From: a virus | IMG/VR virus record: IMGVR_UViG_3300035169_000077 | Span: 1 to 64,000 of that record | DNA: 64,000 nt | Direction: 5' to 3' (one strand) | Translations under genes and position numbers: made by a program | Notes under the pieces: generated by a model | What the model saw: the letters and a program-made list of their open reading frames with translations, nothing else | Told to the model about the DNA's origin: nothing | Database searches by the model: none | Shown here: one piece after another, positions 42,792 through 50,725 of the stretch | How the letters are laid out: every line of letters begins with the position of its first letter | Position numbering within the stretch: position 1 is the first letter of the stretch

Positions 42792-45328
42792 CGAGCCTGT
42801 CGTACGTCACGATCACTGGCCAGTTCACCGGGGGCGGCAACACGCCCCTGTCGGGCAGCGTGACCTTCACGCCGAGTCAGGCTGTCTACGCCGGGGGCGT
42901 CCCCGTCGTCACTCCCGGGGTGCCGATTACCGCCCAGGTGATCGCCGGGCAGCTGTTGTCCGAGCACGGGGGGCCGCTCCGGCTCCTGGCGACCGACAAC
43001 GACGGCCTGACCTTCCTGACCCTGACGGGCTTTTTCTGGTGGTCGGTTGAGGCGGTCATCGGCGGCGTCACTCAGCCGGCGTGGTCTTTCGGCTTGCCTT
43101 CCAGCCCGACAAGCGTCGACTTGTTCGCCCTCGCGAACACGCCCTTCGGTGGAGGCGGCGGCGGCAACCTCCCGCCCGCGATCATCACCTCCAGCGGCCC
43201 CCTTGGCCCTGAGTCAACGGCGATCCTCGCCGCCCCCGGCCTGACCGTCTCGCTGCCCGACGCGACCGCGGCACCGGGCAGGGCGATCACGGTCAAGCTC
43301 GACTCGCCGTTCACCACCGGGACGGTCGAGACGATCAACGGGCAGCTCATCGACGGCTACCCCTCGTACCAGATGGCCGCCCGGTACCAGTGGTGCACGC
43401 TCCAGTCGGACGGGACCAACTGGCAGGTCATCAGCGCCAAGCCCGGCGGCCTCCTGAGCATCCCCGTGCCAGTGCTGCCGGCCGGGACCGCCAACGCGCC
43501 GTACAGCGCCCAGCTCACGGCCAGCGGCGGGTGGCCCGGGTACACGTGGAGCGTCAAGTCAGGGAGCCTGCCCGACGGCGTGACCCTGTCCACCTCAGGC
43601 GCCCTCTCAGGCACCCCGACAGTGGCGACGACCAGCGGCTTTACCGTCCAGGTGACCGACTCGATCGGCTCCATCGCGACGATCGCCCTGACTATCACGG
43701 TCGGCGGGGGCATCGTCCTCGTCCAGCAGGGCGCCGTGATTAACGCCTCGAACGGGGCCTCGGCGGCTCCCGTCTTCCTCAACGCCACCGCGGCCGGGAA
43801 CCTGCTCATCGCCCATGTCGGCGGCAACGGCTCCGGGGCCATCACCACGACCGCTTCCGGCTGGGTTGTCGTCGGCGCCGGCGGCCATGCGATCGCCTAC
43901 AAGGAGAACTGCGGGGCCGGCGAGACGCCTCCCGTCTTCTCTCGCGGCAGCACCAGCGACATGTGGGCGTACCTGGAGGAGTGGACCGGGGCCGCCACCT
44001 CAGGCGCGGCAGACCAGTCCGTGTCATCCTCCGCCGGGTCGTCGGCATGGACAGCGGTATTCCCGGCGCTGAGCACCGTGCCGGGGGAACTGCTGGCCTG
44101 CGCGGGCTACTGGAACGGCAGCAACACGGGCGGCAGCGTCGCGCTGACCAGCTTCCTCGACAACACCGGCGACACGATCACCGGCACGTTCCTCCAGGGC
44201 GGGAATAGCTTCGGCCAGTACTTCGCCGGGGTCTCCGGGGTCGCCGGCCCGACCGGCAGCACGCATGACCAGGTCGGGATGACCCTCAGTGTCTTCGCGG
44301 GCGGCGACGGCACCCTGGTCTCGTTCCAGCCCGGCAACCAGGGGCCGCCCGGGAACCCCGTCGTCACCACCGCGTCCCCGCTGCCATCAGCGTCCACGCT
44401 GCAGCCGTACACGGTGATCCTCGCCGCAGAAGACGGGGTCCCGCCCTACACGTGGTCGATCGCGTCCGGCACGCTCCCGGCAGGCCTCGCGCTCTCCGCG
44501 GACGGCGTCATCTCCGGCTCCCCCGTGACCGCCGCCGTGTACTCGTTCACCGTCCGGGTCACCGACAGCATCAGCGACTCCGGCACCATGCCGCTGGGCC
44601 TCACGGTCGCGCAGACTCCCACCCCGACGTTCGTGACGTCGGCCTTCACGGAGGCCACCGGAAGCCGCAGCCAGCCGTATCCCGGCATAGCCGCCATCAC
44701 CGGGCCCACTCAGGACCCGACCGTCAACAACAACGTGTGGTCGCCGGTGACCGGGACGGCGTCCGAGCTATTCGTGGTCGATCCCACCCGCTTCTGGGTA
44801 GTCGCCAACATGCCACCCGGGAACACTCAGGTGCTGGCATTCCAGAGCAATGACCTGCGGTTCGGCGAGTTGCCGCTCAGCAGCTTCACTAAGGTCGTCA
44901 GCTCGTTCAGCGAGGAAATGAACCCGACTCCCGGCACGCAAGCCTGGGCGGCCTATGACATCTGGCTGAATAACTGGAACAACGAGATCATGATCCATCA
45001 TGATCTCGCCAGGTTCAATCCTTACGACTCCACGCCCCTGGCCAGGGGAATCTCGTTCGGCGGGAGCAACGGCGTGCCAGTCCTGGCCTGGGACCTGCAC
45101 CTTTACGGCACCAGTGAATATGTCTGGCAGCCAGCGAATAACGCGTTCAATATCCAGTCGGGCAGCGTTGACATTTTGCAAATGCTTCAGTGGATGATTG
45201 ACAATGCGTTCCTGCCGGCGGTTAACACCTTCACGGCAGTCGGCTACGGCTGGGAGATGTGCAGCACCGGCGGCCTTGATGAATTCTTCCAGGTGACCGC
45301 TTTCACCCTTGACGCCGAGTACGGCTAA
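42788..45328 (+). CDS. tail fibre protein 2 with Ig-like and GH12-like domains
   Basis: An 846-residue protein, ATG 42788. Order: attachment domain shared with 40711 (1-120); a Gly hinge (GGGGGG); a first He_PIG Ig-like repeat (about 235-315, WPGYTWSVKSGSLPDGVTL); a sandwich like the 42090 protein (about 320-515); a second Ig-like repeat (about 520-615, PPYTWSIASGTLPAGLAL); and a C-terminal region like GH12 endoglucanases (about 620-846) with candidate glutamates in WNNEIMIHHDL and GYGWEMCSTGG. It would bind or cut a surface polysaccharide. The last 360 nt are lower in GC. Confidence 0.7.
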   Translation: MTSLSYVTITGQFTGGGNTPLSGSVTFTPSQAVYAGGVPVVTPGVPITAQVIAGQLLSEHGGPLRLLATDNDGLTFLTLTGFFWWSVEAVIGGVTQPAWSFGLPSSPTSVDLFALANTPFGGGGGGNLPPAIITSSGPLGPESTAILAAPGLTVSLPDATAAPGRAITVKLDSPFTTGTVETINGQLIDGYPSYQMAARYQWCTLQSDGTNWQVISAKPGGLLSIPVPVLPAGTANAPYSAQLTASGGWPGYTWSVKSGSLPDGVTLSTSGALSGTPTVATTSGFTVQVTDSIGSIATIALTITVGGGIVLVQQGAVINASNGASAAPVFLNATAAGNLLIAHVGGNGSGAITTTASGWVVVGAGGHAIAYKENCGAGETPPVFSRGSTSDMWAYLEEWTGAATSGAADQSVSSSAGSSAWTAVFPALSTVPGELLACAGYWNGSNTGGSVALTSFLDNTGDTITGTFLQGGNSFGQYFAGVSGVAGPTGSTHDQVGMTLSVFAGGDGTLVSFQPGNQGPPGNPVVTTASPLPSASTLQPYTVILAAEDGVPPYTWSIASGTLPAGLALSADGVISGSPVTAAVYSFTVRVTDSISDSGTMPLGLTVAQTPTPTFVTSAFTEATGSRSQPYPGIAAITGPTQDPTVNNNVWSPVTGTASELFVVDPTRFWVVANMPPGNTQVLAFQSNDLRFGELPLSSFTKVVSSFSEEMNPTPGTQAWAAYDIWLNNWNNEIMIHHDLARFNPYDSTPLARGISFGGSNGVPVLAWDLHLYGTSEYVWQPANNAFNIQSGSVDILQMLQWMIDNAFLPAVNTFTAVGYGWEMCSTGGLDEFFQVTAFTLDAEYG
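44984..45007. repeat. perfect 11-bp inverted repeat inside the fibre gene
   Basis: GAGATCATGAT and ATCATGATCTC are separated by CC. The site lies within the codons for NEIMIHHDL of the GH12-like domain. It could fold in the message or be a protein site, or simply follow from the codons used. Confidence 0.6.
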
Positions 45329-45446
45329 GCGGCCCGCTCCTCCCCCATCACCTGACCCCCCTCCCGCAAGTTACGGCGCCCTTAGCGCAACCACGGCCGC
45401 GCACCCGCGGCACGCCTGGCCAATTTCAACGAGAAGGAGAACCGTC

Positions 45447-45737
45447 ATGACCACTCCCGCCCCCGAGCCAACTTCCGCCCACGAGGGCTTCCTCGGCCAC
45501 GTCCGCGACTGGTTCGAGCGCGACATCGCCCCCGAGATCGCCGTCGTGAAGGCAGACCTGGAGAAGGTCAAGGCCCTCGCCCCCCAGCTGTCCAGCGTGG
45601 CGACCACGCTTGAGACGCTGGTGAAGGCCCTCGCGCCCAGTGCGGCCCCGGAAGTCGCCACGCTCGTCGAAGACGCGGAGAAGGCCGCCGCGATCATCGC
45701 GCGGATCGCGGCGGAGCTGGGCGCGGCCGGCCTGTAG
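45447..45737 (+). CDS. small coiled-coil protein
   Basis: A 96-residue protein, ATG 45447 behind AGAAGGAGA. Helical throughout (IAVVKADLEKVKALAPQLSS, VEDAEKAAAIIARIAAEL). It is the last late gene before the terminators; the 118-bp gap before it shows no gene. Function is unknown. Confidence 0.65.
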   Translation: MTTPAPEPTSAHEGFLGHVRDWFERDIAPEIAVVKADLEKVKALAPQLSSVATTLETLVKALAPSAAPEVATLVEDAEKAAAIIARIAAELGAAGL

Positions 45738-45790
45738 GCTTTTGCCCGGCAGAGGCCACGCTCGGTTCCACGGGAGGCGCTGAGCAGCAG

Positions 45791-45832
45791 AGAGGCCCCG
45801 GTCACCTGTGGGTGGCCGGGGCCTCTCTTTTT
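45791..45832 (+). terminator. rho-independent terminator of the late operon
   Basis: An 11-bp stem AGAGGCCCCGG/CCGGGGCCTCT with a 14-nt loop, followed by TCTTTTT. It closes the rightward structural region. Confidence 0.9.
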
Positions 45833-45957
45833 GCGTTCCCGGGGTCCGGTGGCCCGGGCGGGGCGCGGCGGCGGGTGGCCAGGTCCCGCCCCGGGCTTCA
45901 GGTCGCCGCGCCCGGTTCAACGATAGGCTCTGTCCCGCTGCACGACGGGTAACACCG

Positions 45958-45992
45958 CGCCCCGCCCCTCAAGCGAGGGGCGGGGCGTTCTT
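45958..45992. terminator. second hairpin terminator between convergent units
   Basis: A perfect 13-bp stem (CGCCCCGCCCCTC/GAGGGGCGGGGCG) with an AAGC loop, followed by TTCTTC on the + strand. It lies just beyond the stop of the minus-strand CCA enzyme and probably serves both directions. Confidence 0.75.
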
Positions 45993-45996
45993 CGCG

Positions 45997-47364
45997 TTAT
46001 CCTCGCTCGGCCAGCCAGCGGAGCGCCCCGGCCTCATCCCCGAACTCCCCGGCATCCTGTGCCTCCAGGGCCTCGGCGAGGATGGGCTTGAACGACGGCC
46101 CCGGCTTCATCCCCGCCGCGATCAGGTGGTCCCCGGTCAGCAGTCCCTTCGCGGGGCGTTCCTCAACCTTCAGGTCCCGGCCCAGGTCGAACCACGCGCC
46201 TGCCGTGCTCCACGCGTCCGGGTCGCCGCGCCCCTTCGCGTCGGCCGCGCACACAAGCGCGAGTTCGGTCAGGGTCGCGGGCTCCAGCCTGCGCACCAGC
46301 CGCCGCACCGCCGGCTTCGTCGGCCGCCCGAAGCAGTTCATGTGCTCCCGGATCAGCGGGACGATGCGGGCGATGATGCCCTCAGGGCAGCCGATCGACC
46401 GGAGGAACGCCGTCGCAGGCTCTACGCCGGCCTCCGCGTGGCCATGGGAGGTGATCCGGCCCTCGGTGAGCTGGCTGTGAGTGACCTTGCCGACGTCGTG
46501 CAAGAGCGCGGCGAAGACGATGACCAGCCGGTCTGTTCCGGTCAGGCCCGCCTCATCGGCAAGCCGGGCAGCCTGGTCAGCGGCTAGCCCGGCGTGGGTC
46601 CACACGTCGCCCTCCGGGTGCCATTCGGGGTCCTGCTCGACGCCGTGCATGTACGCGAGTTCGGGGTAGCGCGCGTCCCACCAGGTGTCATGCAGGACCG
46701 CCAGCGCCCGGCTGACGTGCGTGCCGCGCGTGCCGATCTTCTCCCACTCGCCCCAGATGCGCTCGGCCGGCAGTTCCCGGTACGAGCCCAGGAGATCCCG
46801 GCACAAGATGGCCGTCTCGGGGACCATGGTGAAGCCGAACCGGGCCGCGAACTGGACGCCGCGCAGGACGCGCAGCGGGTCCTCGCTGAACGCGTCCGAC
46901 GTGTGGCGCAGGATCCCGGCCCGGATGTCGGCCAGGCCCCCGTGAGGGTCGATCAGCCCCCCCGTTGCCGGGTCGAGCATGATCGCGTTCATCGTGAAGT
47001 CCCGCCGGGCGCTTGCCTGGGCGAAGCTGATGTCCATGTCCGGCGAGACCTCGAAGCCCCGGTGGCCCGCGCTGACCTTCCGCTCGCGGCGGGGGACGTT
47101 GATGTCCAGGTCGGTGTCCCCGGCGCGGACCTTCAGCACGCCGTAGCTCTTGCCGACCTCATCCACGCGGCCTGCGCGGCTGAGGGCTTCCGTCAGCGCG
47201 GCGAACGTCAGGCCGTAGACCTCAACGTCAACGTCCTTGCTCTCGGCCCCGCCCATGAGGGCATCACGCACGAAGCCGCCTACGAGCAGCGGGTGGCCGC
47301 CAGCTTGGCGGATCGCGGCCAGCACTCGCTCAACGTCCGGCGACAGGCGGGGCAGCGTGATCAC
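45997..47364 (-). CDS. cca: CCA-adding enzyme (tRNA nucleotidyltransferase)
   Basis: A 455-residue class II nucleotidyltransferase. The polymerase head shows LLVGGFVRDALMG and the catalytic DVDVEVYG (DxD), followed by RRDFTMNAIMLDP and DPLRVLRGVQFAARF. An HD domain follows (ALLHDVGKVTHSQ). GTG 47364 overlaps the stop of the upstream gene. The enzyme builds or repairs 3' CCA ends of tRNA. The phage tRNA at 53898 lacks an encoded CCA and would need this step. The family also includes poly(A) polymerases, but the layout is typical of CCA enzymes. Confidence 0.85.
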   Translation of the reverse strand: MITLPRLSPDVERVLAAIRQAGGHPLLVGGFVRDALMGGAESKDVDVEVYGLTFAALTEALSRAGRVDEVGKSYGVLKVRAGDTDLDINVPRRERKVSAGHRGFEVSPDMDISFAQASARRDFTMNAIMLDPATGGLIDPHGGLADIRAGILRHTSDAFSEDPLRVLRGVQFAARFGFTMVPETAILCRDLLGSYRELPAERIWGEWEKIGTRGTHVSRALAVLHDTWWDARYPELAYMHGVEQDPEWHPEGDVWTHAGLAADQAARLADEAGLTGTDRLVIVFAALLHDVGKVTHSQLTEGRITSHGHAEAGVEPATAFLRSIGCPEGIIARIVPLIREHMNCFGRPTKPAVRRLVRRLEPATLTELALVCAADAKGRGDPDAWSTAGAWFDLGRDLKVEERPAKGLLTGDHLIAAGMKPGPSFKPILAEALEAQDAGEFGDEAGALRWLAERG

Positions 47365-48074
47365 GGGCGGTCCCAGTAGGCGCGGCGGACTTCTTGCAGC
47401 CACGCCTCGGCGGCAGCCTCGTCCGGGCGATCCGGGAGCACGCCGGGCTTGTCGAATGCCTCCTCGGCGCGGGCGAGCACGTCCCTCGCCACCTCTACGC
47501 CCCGCGTGGCGACGTCCTCGCCGAACTCACGGCACGCCGCAGCCTGCGCAAGGCTCAGGCGCACGCTCAGCCGGCCGCTGACGTGCAGTGCCGTCCCCTG
47601 GTGGATCAGCCTCCACAGATGGCGGGCGTGCTTCTCGGTACGCTTCCTGGTGTCGGCCGAGAACGACCCGTCACCCCGGTTCTCCAGCCGGCGGAACTGC
47701 TGGGTGGCATACCCGAGGTAGGCGTTCCGGACCGCCGGCCGCGACAGGAGCGACTTGCGGATATCTACCAGCAGGTAACCCTCGCGCGTCGCCGTCTCGT
47801 ACCTGTCAAGCCACAGCAGCTCCGCGACGGTCGGATTGCACTTCAGGAGGAGCGCGGCCAGCTTTCCCGCCTCGTGGTACGTCGCGTCCGGCTTGGTGCT
47901 GACCCGGCTCGCGGCCTTCCCGAGCGGCGGGTGCAGCCCGTGGAACGCCACGGTGGGCGCGGCGTAGCAGCCGATCCGGTCCACGTCGGAGTCCTCGGTC
48001 GCCAGCCCGTATGCCGTTGAGCCGTTGATGCCCGCGAGGAGCACGTTCGGCGGCGGCTTCATCTCAGCGTCCAC
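47361..48074 (-). CDS. RlaP-like nucleotidyltransferase
   Basis: A 237-residue protein of the DNA polymerase beta superfamily. The signature is GINGSTAYGLATEDSDVDRIG (G-S then D-x-D) near residue 25. It also has ATYHEAGKLAALLLKCNPTV and ELLWLDRYETATREG, as in predicted nucleotidyltransferases RlaP/YcgL. GTG 48074 has GAGGGGAAA upstream. It is translationally coupled to the CCA enzyme, so a shared role in RNA end processing or repair is likely. Substrate is unknown. Confidence 0.75.
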   Translation of the reverse strand: MDAEMKPPPNVLLAGINGSTAYGLATEDSDVDRIGCYAAPTVAFHGLHPPLGKAASRVSTKPDATYHEAGKLAALLLKCNPTVAELLWLDRYETATREGYLLVDIRKSLLSRPAVRNAYLGYATQQFRRLENRGDGSFSADTRKRTEKHARHLWRLIHQGTALHVSGRLSVRLSLAQAAACREFGEDVATRGVEVARDVLARAEEAFDKPGVLPDRPDEAAAEAWLQEVRRAYWDRP

Positions 48075-48256
48075 GCTTTCCCCTCTTCCGTCGCGCCCCG
48101 TCCCGCTTCCTGGCATGGTGCCCGGGTCGCGGGGCGGGGCGCACCTCGTTTTAGCCAGGGGCCTAACAGCGGCACTCCCGGTCGGCTAGTCTCCTCCTGC
48201 GTGAGTTGAATGCTCCCGGCCGCGTCCCACGCCACGGCCGGGCGCCTACCAGGCTT

Positions 48257-49099
48257 TTAGCCGGCGTTGACCTGGACGGCGGTTACCGTCAGGTCATCAA
48301 GGACGTAGGTGCCGGCACCCTGGTCGCTGTCGTAGCCGAACGCGTAAACGTGGAGCGTCGTGTCCTGCGCCAGCGTGACCACGGTCGACCCGCTGAAGTA
48401 GGAGTCGATCGTCGTGTGCCCTCCGGACTCCAGCGCCCCGCTTCCCACGTTGAGCAGGTCCCCGGTGAAGGACGAGTTCTTGGCCTCGTCGTAGGCGAAG
48501 AACTGGGGGAACACCTGCACGTCGCTGGTCATCAGCGGCGTCGCCTTGGCGGTCATGGACAGCAGGTAGGTGCCCGCCTTCAGGCTGACCGTCCCGACTT
48601 CCGTGGAGTTCGCGACGAACCCGCCGCCCGTGGCCACGCTCGCCACGCTGCCCAGGTCATGAGCGCCCGCGCTGACGACCCCGGACGGCCCTTGCGGTCC
48701 CGCCGCGCCGTCCGCCCCGTCCGCGCCAGCCGGGCCAGCCTGCCCCTGGCTGCCGGTTGCGCCAGCCGGTCCCTGCGCTCCTGCCGCCCCGGTCGCTCCC
48801 TTCGCCCCCGCGGGCCCTGCCGGCCCGGCCGAGTCCCACGCCAGCGCCGTCGTCCCCGCCGGGCACCCGCCCGACGCCTGGTAGTCCGCAGCGTGCCAGT
48901 ACACCCGGGTCAGCACCCGGGCGGACGGGGTACGCGAGTTCGCCACGCACCCGTACAACGTCGCCGACGTCGCCTTCGGCGGGGTGACCGCGCTCGTGCT
49001 CGCAGACGCCGCGGTCATCAGCCCGAACGCCGCAGCGCTCACCGCCACGCCCGTCACGACCGCTACGGCCCACGGCCGCCTGATCCATCCGACCCTCAT
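48257..49099 (-). CDS. secreted collagen-like protein
   Basis: A 280-residue protein. Signal peptide: basic MRVGWIRRP, hydrophobic AVAVVTGVAVSAAAFGLM, cut after ASAST-type sequence. Cysteines lie near residues 51 and 79. Residues about 90-142 are about 17 Gly-X-Y triplets (GPAGPAGAKGATGAAGAQG). The C-terminal 130 residues are a beta-sandwich like bacterial collagen-like/TNF-type heads. It should be exported as a trimer, unlike most phage collagen proteins that stay in the virion. A role at the lysogen surface is inferred. Confidence 0.75.
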   Translation of the reverse strand: MRVGWIRRPWAVAVVTGVAVSAAAFGLMTAASASTSAVTPPKATSATLYGCVANSRTPSARVLTRVYWHAADYQASGGCPAGTTALAWDSAGPAGPAGAKGATGAAGAQGPAGATGSQGQAGPAGADGADGAAGPQGPSGVVSAGAHDLGSVASVATGGGFVANSTEVGTVSLKAGTYLLSMTAKATPLMTSDVQVFPQFFAYDEAKNSSFTGDLLNVGSGALESGGHTTIDSYFSGSTVVTLAQDTTLHVYAFGYDSDQGAGTYVLDDLTVTAVQVNAG

Positions 49100-49116
49100 T
49101 GACTGCCCTTTCGTAG

Positions 49117-49137
49117 CCCCCGCCCTAGCGGCGGGGG
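49117..49137. terminator. hairpin between minus-strand genes
   Basis: CCCCCGCC and GGCGGGGG with a CTAGC loop, at the 3' end of the 49125 gene and just upstream of the collagen-like gene. No T-run; probably a weak terminator or processing site. Confidence 0.5.
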
Positions 49138-50060
49138 AGGTTCACGCGGGCCGGGCTCTCGCGGTCGAAGATGCCGCCCTCAACCGCGTCAAGGCAGCGA
49201 CGGCACTTCTCCGCCCCCATCCCGATGACCGGCAGGACCGCCCCGTTGCCCGTCCGGTAGAACTGGTGCGAGATCCCGTTGCGGTGGTACGCCCCAGGCC
49301 CCGGGCACTCCGGCTCCGCCTGGCATTCGGTGCCGTCCACGTGCCGGACAACGTGACCGGGGCACGACAGCCGCCACCTGCGGCCCTCCGCAGCGGGAAC
49401 CCAGCGCTCCTCGTACGCCATCGCGGCAGACGGGCATGACCGGCCGCCCTTTGACCGCCGGCGAAGGTGGAACGCGGGAGGCGGGGCACCGGGAAGCAGC
49501 AGGTTCTCGCCCCCGAAGCTGACGGACTTGTGCCGGGAGGTGACCGGCTCCCCGCACGCCCAGCAGCACCCCGGCATGATCCCCTCAAGGCGGGCCATCT
49601 CCGCCGCGCCCTTGTCCAGCTCCCGCTTGATGTCAAGCTCCGGGCACGGCCACGGCTCCCCGCACTCACGGCACACCGGGTAGTGGGGGTGGAGGACGAA
49701 CACCCTCCGCCCCGCGTACGGGCGGACCTTCACGTGCCTGCGCTTCCCGCCGCTGGCCGGCACCACGATCAGGTACAGCGGGCGGCCGTCCCATTCCTCC
49801 TCGCTGCCGGGGTTCAGCCGGCCATCCGGGGGGAACGGCCTGCCTGCCCGCGCGGCCCTCGCCGCCCGGTCCCGCTCGGCCTCGTACCGCCCCCGGTCCG
49901 CCTCGTCCCAGTCGATGACCCGGACAAGCCGTGCCTCACGGACCACCCAGACCTTCCGGCCGTTGGCGACCAGGTCCCCGGGCTTCAGGTCGCGCCACTG
50001 ACGGTGCTCACCGCCCTGCGGCTCCCACATGTCACCGCGAGGTCCCCAGAAGACGCTCAC
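49125..50060 (-). CDS. conserved hypothetical protein with several zinc sites
   Basis: A 311-residue protein from GTG 50060 overlapping the stop of an 18-codon frame (GTGA). Cysteine pairs: VCRECGEPWPC, CCWACGEPVTSRHK and CRRC near the end, plus scattered single cysteines. The GGENLLLPGAPPPAFHLRR region recurs in actinophage proteins. Probably a multi-zinc protein of nucleic-acid or protein binding type. Function is unknown. Confidence 0.6.
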   Translation of the reverse strand: MSVFWGPRGDMWEPQGGEHRQWRDLKPGDLVANGRKVWVVREARLVRVIDWDEADRGRYEAERDRAARAARAGRPFPPDGRLNPGSEEEWDGRPLYLIVVPASGGKRRHVKVRPYAGRRVFVLHPHYPVCRECGEPWPCPELDIKRELDKGAAEMARLEGIMPGCCWACGEPVTSRHKSVSFGGENLLLPGAPPPAFHLRRRSKGGRSCPSAAMAYEERWVPAAEGRRWRLSCPGHVVRHVDGTECQAEPECPGPGAYHRNGISHQFYRTGNGAVLPVIGMGAEKCRRCLDAVEGGIFDRESPARVNLPRR

Positions 50061-50113
50061 CGCGAACGTCCCGTGAGCTGGGCGGCCAGCGCGGCCCAGG
50101 TGAGCGGGGTCAC
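50057..50113 (-). CDS. 18-residue reading frame coupled on both sides
   Basis: GTG 50113 overlaps the stop of the HTH gene and TGA 50059-50057 overlaps the next start, both as GTGA. The peptide is VTPLTWAALAAQLTGRSR. Overlaps at both ends suggest it is translated, perhaps only to pass ribosomes along. Confidence 0.5.
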   Translation of the reverse strand: MTPLTWAALAAQLTGRSR

Positions 50114-50406
50114 GCGGCGTCCTTGCGACGCCTCGGAGGCCGGGACTCCAGGACGGGAACGCTCTCGGCAGCCTGCGCCCTCCGTCGCGACGGAGGGCGG
50201 GACGAGAGCTGGCTTGACGGCTTGACCTCGTTCGCCCGCAGGTAGGCGAGCAGGTGCTCTGGCAGGAACACGGTGTCCCGCCCCACCTTGGAATGGCCGA
50301 TCCGGCCGGCGCGGGCCTCTTCCATCATCCACTCGCCGGACTTCCCGCCGAGGGCCTCCCCGGCGTCCTCCGGTGTGTAGATGATCGGGGGGCGCGTCTC
50401 GGTCAT
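50110..50406 (-). CDS. excisionase-like helix-turn-helix protein
   Basis: A 98-residue protein, ATG 50406 overlapping the stop of the upstream regulator (ATGA). Residues 9-57 (YTPEDAGEALGGKSGEWMME, then GHSKVGRDTVFLPEHLLAYL) form the winged-helix fold of MerR-like excisionases (HTH_17). The basic tail is SRPPSRRRAQ...RPPRRRK. A recombination directionality factor or regulator is likely, given the nearby integrase. Confidence 0.7.
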   Translation of the reverse strand: MTETRPPIIYTPEDAGEALGGKSGEWMMEEARAGRIGHSKVGRDTVFLPEHLLAYLRANEVKPSSQLSSRPPSRRRAQAAESVPVLESRPPRRRKDAA

Positions 50407-50633
50407 GCCGCCACCGCCCAGTCCAGGGGAGCGGCGAGTATCCCGGCGAGGACGGCCATCTCGTCGCTCGGCACGGCGCGGCGGCCGGCCTCGACCTTCG
50501 ACACGGTGGGCTGCCACCACGGGTGCCCGGCACCGCGCATCTTGTCGGCTAGCTGCTCCTGCGTCAGCCCGGCTGCCTTCCGCAGCGCGGAGAGCCTGTC
50601 CCCGACGCGCTGTTCCTCGGTCATGCCAGACAT
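50403..50633 (-). CDS. XRE-family regulator (Cro/CI-like), leftward
   Basis: A 76-residue single-domain HTH protein: RLSALRKAAGLTQEQLADKM, WWQPTVSKVEAGRRAVPS, EMAVLAGILAAPLDWAVAA. Start is ATG 50633 or 50624. CATCAT lies 7 nt before the second. Its recognition helix (WQPTVSKVEAGRR) is like that of the divergent regulator. With the two operators between them, this is the phage immunity switch. Confidence 0.8.
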   Translation of the reverse strand: MSGMTEEQRVGDRLSALRKAAGLTQEQLADKMRGAGHPWWQPTVSKVEAGRRAVPSDEMAVLAGILAAPLDWAVAA

Positions 50634-50639
50634 GATGCC

Positions 50640-50654
50640 ATACCAATCCGGTAT
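50640..50654. promoter_or_regulatory. operator dyad 1
   Basis: ATACC-AATCC-GGTAT, a 5-bp inverted repeat with a 5-bp spacer, 7 bp upstream of the leftward regulator. Its partner lies 60 bp to the right. Confidence 0.75.
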
Positions 50655-50699
50655 GCGATGCAAGACTCTTGGAGTCGCGACTGAAATGGTCGCGCGAGC

Positions 50700-50714
50700 A
50701 TACCGACTTGGTAT
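50700..50714. promoter_or_regulatory. operator dyad 2
   Basis: ATACC-GACTT-GGTAT, with the same arms as dyad 1 and centres 60 bp apart. It overlaps a TATATC hexamer in front of the rightward regulator, so binding should repress that gene. Confidence 0.75.
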
Positions 50715-50725
50715 ATCGTCCGGGG

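Noticed and set aside
48215-48242. 8-bp GC hairpin (CCCGGCCG/CGGCCGGG) after the collagen-like gene as a terminator
   Set aside because: No T-run on either strand and such short GC stems are frequent by chance at this base composition.
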